From CAZFZQ01 sp964522845 (GTDB taxonomy: Bacteria > Patescibacteriota > Patescibacteriia > GCA-002772895): DNA of 21,637 nt. Positions within the stretch are counted from its first letter, which is position 1. Every line of letters begins with the position of its first letter. A model generated the notes under the pieces. The model was given only the letters and a program-made list of their open reading frames with translations. It was not told where the DNA came from and made no database searches. Where the stretch lies: assembly GCA_964522845.1 (NCBI GenBank), contig CAZFZQ010000011.1, positions 1 through 21,637 of the forward strand, in the 5' to 3' direction. Position numbers and translations under genes: made by a program. This document shows, in pieces, positions 6,195 to 11,617 of this stretch.

Positions 6195-8036
6195 ATGAAA
6201 AACCAACCGCTTCTAAAAAATCTCCTTCTCTTCCTCATAATTTTCTTGGCCATTGCCGGGCTTTTTTCAACTTACAACACGCAAACCAAAAAAATAGAAA
6301 ACAAAGATATTGCCACGCTGGTCAATCAAATTGAATCCGGCGATGTAAAATCAATCGAAATCCAAGACAACCGGCTTTTGGCCACATTAAAAAACGACAC
6401 GCAAGAAAATATTCTAAAAGAGCCGCAGGACAGTTTGTCGGCTTTATTGAAAAATTACAACGTCACACCGGAAAAAATGAAAGCCGTGAATGTCCAGGTT
6501 AAAGAAAAGTCCGGAGCCGCGTATTGGATGGAAACGCTTTTGCCGTTTCTGATTCCTTTTATTTTCATCGGTATCTTCATTTATATAATGACGCGGCAAA
6601 TCCAGGGCGCGAACACCAAGGCCATGAGCTTCGGCAAATCCGGTGCAAAGGAAAATGACAAAAAATCAAAAGACAAAATAACTTTTGACGATGTGGCGGG
6701 TGTAAAAGAAGCAAAAGTAGAACTTCTTGAGGTGGTGGAATTTTTGAAAAGCCCCAAAAAATTTACCGCCATCGGCGCAAAAATTCCCAAGGGCGTTCTT
6801 TTGATGGGCTCGCCCGGAACAGGAAAAACCTTGCTTGCTCGCGCAGTTGCCGGTGAAGCCGGTGTGCCATTTTTGCACATATCAGGTTCGGAATTTGTGG
6901 AAATGTTTGTGGGCGTGGGCGCCTCGCGCGTGCGCGATCTTTTTGACAAAGCAAAAAAACAAGCGCCTTGCATAGTTTTTATTGACGAGATTGACGCTGT
7001 CGGACGCCAGCGTGGAGCGGGACTTGGCGGATCGCACGACGAACGCGAACAAACCTTAAATCAAATTTTGGTGGAGATGGATGGCTTTGCGCCAAATCAG
7101 GGAGTTATCGTGATGGCCGCAACCAACCGGCCGGATGTTTTGGACCCCGCGCTTCTTCGCCCGGGACGTTTTGACCGGCGCGTTGTTTTGGATATGCCGG
7201 ACATTGACGACCGCGAAAAAATTATAACGATTCATTCCAAAGGCAAACCGATGGCCAAAGATGTATCAATCCGCCGCGTGGCCGAACGCACGCCCGGATT
7301 TTCCGGCGCCGACCTCGCCAACCTGATGAACGAAGCGGCCATCCTTACCGCACGGCGCGACAAAAAAGAAATCGGCATGGAAGAATTAACCGAGTCCGTG
7401 GAAAAAGTAATGTTAGGACCTGAACGCAAAAGCCGCGTGCTTTCTCCGGAGGATAAAAAACTCACGGCCTACCACGAGGCCGGACACGCCTTGGTGGCGC
7501 ACGAAATGCCGCAGTCCGATTTGGTTCATAAGATTTCCATCATTTCCCGCGGACACGCGGCCGGCTACACCATGAAACTGCCGGAAAAAGAAAGATATTT
7601 GCGCAACCGCGGAGAATTTTTGGCCGAGCTTGCCGTAGCGCTTGGCGGATATGTTACAGAACAAATGATTTTTGGCGATGAAAATCTTACCACCGGCGCG
7701 TCTAATGATTTGCGGGTCGCCACCAGTTTGGCGCGCACCATGGTCACGCAATATGGTATGAGTGAAAAATTGGGCCCGCGCACTTACGGCCAGCGCGAAG
7801 AAATGATTTTCTTGGGACGCGATTTTAACGAGCATAAAAATTACAGTGAAAAAGCCGCAGAAATGATTGACGACGAGGTCACGCGCCTGATGCGCGAAGC
7901 CGAGAAAAAAGCGCAAGCCATCATCTTAAAAAACAAACCCATGCTGGAAACAATCGTGGAAATATTATTGAAAAAAGAAACCATTGAAAAGGAAGAATTT
8001 GAAGCGTTGTTCGGGAAGAAACTTGACAAAAATTAA
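6195..8036 (+). CDS. ftsH: ATP-dependent zinc metalloprotease FtsH
   Basis: Membrane-anchored AAA+ protease that unfolds and degrades membrane and regulatory proteins as a hexamer. Order: membrane helix 1 (residues 9-25), extracytoplasmic segment, membrane helix 2 (about 115-132), AAA+ module with Walker A GSPGTGKT (205-212), Walker B IVFIDEID (260-267) and second region of homology ATNRPDVLDPALLRPGRFDRR (309-329), then the M41 peptidase with HEAGH (427-431) and the third zinc ligand in TTGASNDL (Asp505). Walker A has Ser where most FtsH proteins have Pro (GPPGTGKT); the catalytic residues are intact. At 613 aa the length is typical. The ATG at 6195 is chosen because the promoter ends at 6188; no Shine-Dalgarno is present. 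A diverged duplicate of the 3' end lies at 10073-10130. Confidence 0.97.
   Translation: MKNQPLLKNLLLFLIIFLAIAGLFSTYNTQTKKIENKDIATLVNQIESGDVKSIEIQDNRLLATLKNDTQENILKEPQDSLSALLKNYNVTPEKMKAVNVQVKEKSGAAYWMETLLPFLIPFIFIGIFIYIMTRQIQGANTKAMSFGKSGAKENDKKSKDKITFDDVAGVKEAKVELLEVVEFLKSPKKFTAIGAKIPKGVLLMGSPGTGKTLLARAVAGEAGVPFLHISGSEFVEMFVGVGASRVRDLFDKAKKQAPCIVFIDEIDAVGRQRGAGLGGSHDEREQTLNQILVEMDGFAPNQGVIVMAATNRPDVLDPALLRPGRFDRRVVLDMPDIDDREKIITIHSKGKPMAKDVSIRRVAERTPGFSGADLANLMNEAAILTARRDKKEIGMEELTESVEKVMLGPERKSRVLSPEDKKLTAYHEAGHALVAHEMPQSDLVHKISIISRGHAAGYTMKLPEKERYLRNRGEFLAELAVALGGYVTEQMIFGDENLTTGASNDLRVATSLARTMVTQYGMSEKLGPRTYGQREEMIFLGRDFNEHKNYSEKAAEMIDDEVTRLMREAEKKAQAIILKNKPMLETIVEILLKKETIEKEEFEALFGKKLDKN
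7967..8021 (+). repeat. ftsH 3'-end copy, left member of a direct repeat
   Basis: These 55 bases of the ftsH 3' end match 10073-10127 at 49 positions (hand alignment, no gaps), in the same orientation, about 2.1 kb apart. Confidence 0.85.
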
Positions 8037-8051
8037 TAAAAATGATATAGT
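8023..8051 (+). promoter_or_regulatory. Consensus promoter of the 8058-8259 RNA
   Basis: TTGACA (8023-8028), 17-base spacer, TATAGT (8046-8051). The -35 lies inside the last codons of ftsH. Start expected at about 8058. Confidence 0.85.
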
Positions 8052-8057
8052 GTAATT

Positions 8058-8259
8058 AACAATGACAGGTTCGTATCTTACGGGCCTCAAGTCGGGTGTC
8101 CAAAAAGAATCCTTGCAAAAGGATTCTTTTTGTTATAAAATTTTTATCGGGTGTGTGGCTCGGGCCCGTGGGGTATGCAGTAACCTGTCGGAGTCGACAC
8201 CCATTAAAAAAATAAATAAAACAAAAAATCTCGCATTTAATAGTGAGATTTTTTGTTTT
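8058..8259 (+). ncRNA. Unassigned structured small RNA with pseudoknot
   Basis: About 200 nt between a near-consensus promoter and a strong terminator, with no credible reading frame. Pairings seen by eye: P1 8064-8071 with 8182-8189 (8 bp, GACAGGTT/AACCTGTC); P2 8080-8086 with 8163-8169 (7 bp, ACGGGCC/GGCCCGT); an 11-bp hairpin 8102-8112 with 8121-8131; and GGGTGTC 8094-8100 with GACACCC 8196-8202 (7 bp), which crosses P1 and P2 and so makes a pseudoknot. The block TCGGGTGT recurs at 8147-8154 and could compete for the same partner. The 11-bp hairpin ends in five T, so it might also act as an early terminator. I see no hallmark of RNase P, SRP RNA, tmRNA or 6S RNA. A cis-acting role is unlikely because the next gene is convergent. 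Confidence 0.65.
8218..8259. terminator. Bidirectional terminator between the RNA and the convergent gene
   Basis: Fifteen-base arms 8218-8232 and 8245-8259 around the core ATCTC/GAGAT, with A/T tracts on both sides, so it can work for the small RNA (plus) and for the gene ending at 8267 (minus). Confidence 0.85.
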
Positions 8260-8266
8260 ATAAAAA

Positions 8267-8887
8267 TTACAATATGCGTCCCTGTCCCCTTCCAGTAATT
8301 GATAGGATCCCGCCGATATTCCCCGCCGACTTATACTTTTTCTCTTCTGCAATTTTGCCATCTTTATATGTGCGCACCGTCACCTCCAATGGCCTGCCTT
8401 TCTCATCATAAGCATAGAGATTTTCTCGCACCATTTCGCCATTAACTGTATCGGTCTCTGCCGCAACCAAACCTTTTTCATCAAATGCTCGTTCTACTAC
8501 CTCATTATTACCGTCGCTAAATTTTGATTCCAGTTTTGATGCCATAATCTGTCCATCAGGCAATTTACTATATTCATAAGCGTAATCTTCTTCAACCCCG
8601 GTTTCCACATTGTGCACTTTCCCGCTTAATGGAATCTCACCATTTAATACTTCCATTTTTTTGCGCCCAAAATTCTGCCAGTGCTCTTTGCCCAATTTTA
8701 TAGAAGTACTGTCCGCGCTAATTCCGCCAGCCTCACTATGATCCATTTTCACCTCTCCTAATTCTACGACATCAACTGGTTCAACAATTTCTTGTTCAAC
8801 CTGCATTTCGGGGGCTTCAGCGGTAGCTTGTTCGGTTTTTGACCGTTCTCCTTCTTGCGATTTTTTCAAAGAATCTTCAAAACTCAT
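8267..8887 (-). CDS. Hypothetical acidic protein with YD/RHS-like strands
   Basis: 206 aa, not recognised. Residues 1-50 are low-complexity and acidic (many Glu, Gln, Ala, Val). From about residue 85 on there is a repeating pattern of the type ...VxxGxxxxExYxYDExGxPLxVxxxxYKDGKIxExKKY, reminiscent of the short beta-hairpin repeats of YD/RHS or YwqK-type proteins; the clearest copy is YAYDEKGRPLEVTVRTYKDG near residues 163-182. There is no signal peptide, so it may be cytoplasmic. It lies inside the stretch bracketed by the two ftsH 3' ends and faces the small RNA convergently. No ribosome site is visible at the ATG. A possible promoter is provided by the edge of the repeat element at 8963-8993. 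Confidence 0.7.
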   Translation of the reverse strand: MSFEDSLKKSQEGERSKTEQATAEAPEMQVEQEIVEPVDVVELGEVKMDHSEAGGISADSTSIKLGKEHWQNFGRKKMEVLNGEIPLSGKVHNVETGVEEDYAYEYSKLPDGQIMASKLESKFSDGNNEVVERAFDEKGLVAAETDTVNGEMVRENLYAYDEKGRPLEVTVRTYKDGKIAEEKKYKSAGNIGGILSITGRGQGRIL

Positions 8888-8958
8888 ATTTTTAAAATAA
8901 ATTATTATTGACCTGCTCGACCTTTCCCCCGCACTTTATTAAAAGATGCAGGGCATGC

Positions 8959-9135
8959 TTCTATTTTACCCCCCCCCCGACGCAATCGCGCAAGAGCCAA
9001 GAAAAAAATCCCTCCCAACCTCCCTTTTTCAAAGGGAGGAGTGTTTCCCCCCTCTTGAGGCAAGAGGGGGTAGGGGGAGTTATGTTAAAAATTCATAACC
9101 CCTCCCATCCTCCCCTTACCTTAAGGGGAGGAGTA
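8959..9135. mobile_element. Composite palindromic repeat element (MITE-like), copy 1
   Basis: This fills most of the 311-base gap 8888-9198. From the left: TTCTATTTTA, a run of ten C (8969-8978), the 20-mer GACGCAATCGCGCAAGAGCC (8979-8998), a plus-oriented hairpin unit built on CCTCCC/GGGAGG (about 9009-9043), an inverted unit on CCCCCTCTTG/CAAGAGGGGG (about 9046-9079), a spacer, then another plus unit CCTCCCCTTA.../...AAGGGGAGG (about 9099-9133). No transposase is encoded. A second copy with the same order lies at 13257-13393. The 270-base open frame across it is a by-product of the repeats. Such elements are known from CPR genomes; their mobility is unproven. Confidence 0.65.
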
Positions 9136-9152
9136 AAAAAATCCCGCCAATC

Positions 9153-9175
9153 AAAAAAGCCCCGCGAAGGGCTTT
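9153..9175 (-). terminator. Terminator of the antitoxin-like gene
   Basis: AAAGCCC, loop cgcgaa, GGGCTTT, with a T-run on the minus strand. Confidence 0.8.
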
Positions 9176-9198
9176 GATGCTTTGGCTCGGCTCTCTAA

Positions 9199-9600
9199 CT
9201 AATGAATTTTGGCGCCGGCAGCTTCGGAAATCAGAGTTCTTTCAAACAATGCCGTAAAACTTTTAACTTCCTTATTTTTTGTTTTATTCGGATCTAAAAC
9301 TTTTTCATCTTCTTTCGACCCGTCATTAAATAATCTTTTAAAATAGCCGGTAAATTCATCGTGGTGTTTTATAAAATTATGGCCGCAATATTCCAATACC
9401 ACGCCGCATATATTTGATTTTTTATCCAAATAAACAGAAAATTCATCGTTCACGGAATGTAATTTTGCTTTATCGGGGATTATTTCCGGACTGTAAAATA
9501 AAACGTCCTCATCTTTATTAAATGTAAAAACCCACCCCTGTTTCTTGGCGCGTTCCGTTAATTCTTTAATAATTTTATTATTGATGTTTTTCACTGTCAT
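9199..9600 (-). CDS. Putative antitoxin-like partner (DUF2283-like?)
   Basis: 133 aa, predicted cytoplasmic. The central part (DEDVLFYSPEIIPDKAK..., then VNDEFSVYLDKKSNICGVVLEY at about residues 50-72) has the shape of a DUF2283-type fold: a strand ending in D-x-L-x-Y/F, an acidic stretch, then a strand pair D-x-x-x-x-I-x-G-V-x-L/I-E. DUF2283 proteins commonly sit beside small RelE/BECR-like toxins, and that is the arrangement here. Its first codon overlaps the end of the upstream toxin-like gene by 23 bases in a different frame, so translation is probably coupled. The order toxin first, antitoxin second is as in HigBA. The family assignment rests on pattern only and could be wrong. Confidence 0.5.
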   Translation of the reverse strand: MTVKNINNKIIKELTERAKKQGWVFTFNKDEDVLFYSPEIIPDKAKLHSVNDEFSVYLDKKSNICGVVLEYCGHNFIKHHDEFTGYFKRLFNDGSKEDEKVLDPNKTKNKEVKSFTALFERTLISEAAGAKIH

Positions 9601-9946
9601 AAATTTTTTTTGATTTACTGGTTTCCGATTCCTCTTTTATGCGATCAGGCCTGTAAGCGGTGATAATAACAAATGGTTTGGTAGATATTTCCACAACAAC
9701 TTTTGTGTACTGAGTTTTTTCGCGAGTACTGTATTCTTTGCAATAATACACCCGCCTTTCTTTGGGCCTGTCAAAATCTTCATAAATCCGCCACGGGCTA
9801 TTGATCGCTTCGCGCAATTGCCCGTTTAAAAAACTTTTTTCTCTTAGTTCAGGGCGTTTTTTAGCTTTTTTAATTCTTGTCGCTTCATAGAAAATTACTC
9901 TGTCCCCATTATAATCGTCTATCTCCAAACATATCCCCTTGTCCAT
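9578..9946 (-). CDS. Putative RelE/BECR-fold RNase toxin-like protein
   Basis: 122 aa. Pattern typical of the BECR superfamily (Barnase-EndoU-ColicinE5/D-RelE), especially its phage and small-toxin members: a basic helical N-half, then AINSPWRIYEDFDRPKERRVYYCKEY at about 49-74 and the strand pair YTKVVVEI...KPFVIITAYRPDRIK (about 82-105). ITAYRPDRIK is the most characteristic piece: in this superfamily the last strand is followed by a residue used in RNA cleavage. Candidate catalytic residues are the Arg/Lys/His/Tyr groups near 60-75 and Tyr/Arg near 98-101. A TTG three codons upstream is in frame; ATG at 9946 is taken. It is the first gene of a two-gene unit behind a palindromic operator. 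Family membership is inferred from pattern. Confidence 0.55.
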   Translation of the reverse strand: MDKGICLEIDDYNGDRVIFYEATRIKKAKKRPELREKSFLNGQLREAINSPWRIYEDFDRPKERRVYYCKEYSTREKTQYTKVVVEISTKPFVIITAYRPDRIKEESETSKSKKIYDSEKHQ

Positions 9947-9977
9947 ATTATACAAAATTTTTTGTTTTTATGGAAAA

Positions 9978-10006
9978 CCTCATCGGACCCGAGGGCTGGA
10001 TGAGGC
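9978..10006 (-). promoter_or_regulatory. Leader hairpin of the toxin-antitoxin-like unit
   Basis: CCTCATC pairs with GATGAGG around an inner CCC/GGG stem. It lies between the promoter and the first start codon; no T-run follows on the minus strand, so a plain terminator is unlikely. Confidence 0.4.
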
Positions 10007-10019
10007 GTTTCTGATTATT

Positions 10020-10049
10020 ATTATATCATGGTTGACAGTTCACCGTCAA
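10020..10049 (-). promoter_or_regulatory. Promoter of the toxin-antitoxin-like unit
   Basis: Minus strand: TTGACG (10049-10044), 18-base spacer, TATAAT (10025-10020). The -35 sits inside the palindrome 10030-10058. Confidence 0.65.
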
Positions 10050-10058
10050 CTGTCAACC
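10030..10058. promoter_or_regulatory. Palindromic operator candidate
   Basis: GGTTGACAGTT (10030-10040), 7-base centre, AACTGTCAACC (10048-10058): perfect 11-bp arms covering the -35 and spacer of the toxin-antitoxin-like promoter. The half-site TTGACAGTT is also present on the minus strand at 3599-3591, in the palindrome at the S1/Phd-like promoters. Confidence 0.6.
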
Positions 10059-10072
10059 TTAACTGAAAAATG

Positions 10073-10130
10073 ATTGAAAAAAGAGACAATAGAGAAGGAA
10101 GAATTTAAAGCGCTGTTCGGGAAGAAATAA
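10073..10130 (+). pseudogene. Remnant of an ftsH 3' end
   Basis: Starting at TTG 10074 it reads LKKETIEKEEFKALFGKK and then stops (TAA 10128-10130); intact FtsH ends LKKETIEKEEFEALFGKKLDKN. It differs from ftsH 7967-8021 at 6 of 55 bases, and five of the six are synonymous. So it came from a functional but diverged ftsH, not from recent decay. The codon before it is TGA and no start exists. Confidence 0.8.
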
Positions 10131-10141
10131 ATCTTTAAAAC

Positions 10142-10169
10142 AAAAATCGAGCGACCCGGCTCGATTTTT
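10142..10169. terminator. Bidirectional terminator
   Basis: AAAAATCGAGC, loop gacccg, GCTCGATTTTT. It is placed behind the ftsH remnant (plus) and behind the nucleotidyltransferase gene ending at 10187 (minus). Confidence 0.9.
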
Positions 10170-10186
10170 GATCATTTGGTTTAATA

Positions 10187-11599
10187 TCAAATATTTCCTC
10201 GACTTTCAACATCTATCTTTTTTTTGAATCTTTTATCCAATCTGGAATCCAACAAATTTCTCCTTATATCATCCGTAATATATTTATTCTCGCTGATAAT
10301 TCTTAAAATGTATTCGTAACCCTCCAGATTGGAAATTTGTTTCACAATATAATTCAAAATTTGGGGGGATGCTGAACTGACGGCAAATGGAACCAATTCA
10401 TTCCATGTCGGGTGCTTCAAAAGATTCAAAACTTCCTCATCCAAATCTTCTTTTTCTTTTGCCATTCTCCATATTTCCATCAAATCTTCGTGCGAAGACG
10501 CCACTTTTTGAAATAATGTTTCTATAAGATTGCGCAAGGCCGCTCTGGCTTTATTATAAGCATACGCAAATTCATCAGTATTATTTATTCCGGTTTTTTT
10601 GATAATTTTTTCAATATCTTCATAAGCCGCATCCAAAGAATAATCGGATAAATATAAGAGCTTCTTATCGCCACTCTCTGCGTTCTTTGACCATAACGCA
10701 AATTTTACCAATAAAATCAATTCCAATCCCGACTTCATTTCATCATATTCACTGCTTGTGATTGTCCCGTTTCCCAAAAGCAAATCCAAACATGCAAAAG
10801 AAGTGGGGTGGTCTTCCGGCGGCGTCTCGCCAATAGTGCTGAGCAAGTAATACCAATCCAAAAAAACAATATCTCGGCTCGCTCCAAAATCATATTTTAA
10901 ATTCGCTCCATGTTCCGAGCCCCTGCTTCTGTAATCAAATTTATGGAGCAGCCCATATTCGGTTATAAAACGCTTTTCTTTGTCTATGCGAGTATCCTGC
11001 TGAGCCGCCAAACTGTCATGCTGATTGCCCATTTCAATATTTCCGGCCACAAATCGCGATTCCATAACTTTATTATATTCCATCATACTGGGACAGTTCT
11101 CTTTTCTCATGCTATCAATTGAATCCCAATGCGCTATATCGGTCTCATCATTAAACGGAAGTATTGACACAATATCCTTAACCGAAGATTTTATTTTTGC
11201 GGGGCAATTATCTTCAAAAACCAAACCGATATCCAAATCCGAATTCGGCAGCATTTGATTCCTCGCCGTTGCGCCAAAAACAAATATGGCAAAGGGCAGA
11301 TTTTGCACATCAATATTTAATGCGGCGGCAAATTTTTCAGCCACTTTTTCCAGCGCTTCTCTGGTTAATTTTCCCATTTCAACCGTAGAATCAAGGATGC
11401 TCATTTCTCCGGATAAAACACTCTTGTTTATTAAATCAATTTTATTTTTTGTTTGTTCAACCAATTCGTCTATTTTTATCTTTTCAATTTTATCAACATC
11501 AAATAATAACGGGCGCTCTTTATCGCTCGGCGTTTTTGATTTTACCGCAAAATTTAAATCACGCGCCAATCCTTTTTCTATTGGACCGGGTGCAGCCAT
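10187..11599 (-). CDS. GlnD/GlnE (DUF294)-like nucleotidyltransferase
   Basis: 470 aa. The Pol-beta-type nucleotidyltransferase core begins near residue 100: FVFGATARNQMLPNSDLDIGLV, with the GxxxR helix turn at 109-113 and the metal-binding aspartates in SDLDIG (Asp121, Asp123); a third Asp is expected near 153. After it, NLKYDFGASRDIVFLDWYYLL recalls the conserved LK-x-GPGGLRDIEFL segment of GlnD/GlnE and DUF294 proteins, and a helical tail follows. These enzymes transfer AMP or UMP to proteins or small molecules; the target here is unknown. There is no ACT or HD domain, so it is not GlnD proper. It follows the radical SAM gene by 18 bases on the same strand, so one transcript is likely. No Shine-Dalgarno precedes the ATG. 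Family level is fairly sure, substrate is not. Confidence 0.75.
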   Translation of the reverse strand: MAAPGPIEKGLARDLNFAVKSKTPSDKERPLLFDVDKIEKIKIDELVEQTKNKIDLINKSVLSGEMSILDSTVEMGKLTREALEKVAEKFAAALNIDVQNLPFAIFVFGATARNQMLPNSDLDIGLVFEDNCPAKIKSSVKDIVSILPFNDETDIAHWDSIDSMRKENCPSMMEYNKVMESRFVAGNIEMGNQHDSLAAQQDTRIDKEKRFITEYGLLHKFDYRSRGSEHGANLKYDFGASRDIVFLDWYYLLSTIGETPPEDHPTSFACLDLLLGNGTITSSEYDEMKSGLELILLVKFALWSKNAESGDKKLLYLSDYSLDAAYEDIEKIIKKTGINNTDEFAYAYNKARAALRNLIETLFQKVASSHEDLMEIWRMAKEKEDLDEEVLNLLKHPTWNELVPFAVSSASPQILNYIVKQISNLEGYEYILRIISENKYITDDIRRNLLDSRLDKRFKKKIDVESRGNI

Positions 11600-11617
11600 A
11601 TGCTTATAAAAATAAAA

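Noticed and set aside
7413..7916. 167-aa minus-strand open frame inside ftsH
   Set aside because: Antisense shadow of a conserved gene; composition follows the ftsH codons.
8058..8259. RNase P, SRP, 6S or tmRNA
   Set aside because: None of their conserved blocks (for example GGAAGCAGCC of SRP RNA, or the TTCGA T-loop of tmRNA) is present, and the length does not fit RNase P.
8062..8298. 78-aa open frame across the small RNA
   Set aside because: It runs through helices and the terminator, and has no ribosome site; the RNA interpretation explains promoter and terminator better.
8908..9177. 270-base plus-strand open frame (PPPTQSRKS...PPLTLRGG)
   Set aside because: It is produced wholly by the palindromic repeats; copy 2 at 13261 gives the same peptide pieces. 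No ribosome site or family match.
10187..10189. TGA recoding as in SR1/Gracilibacteria
   Set aside because: TGA ends the nucleotidyltransferase and no internal TGA is needed in any conserved protein here.
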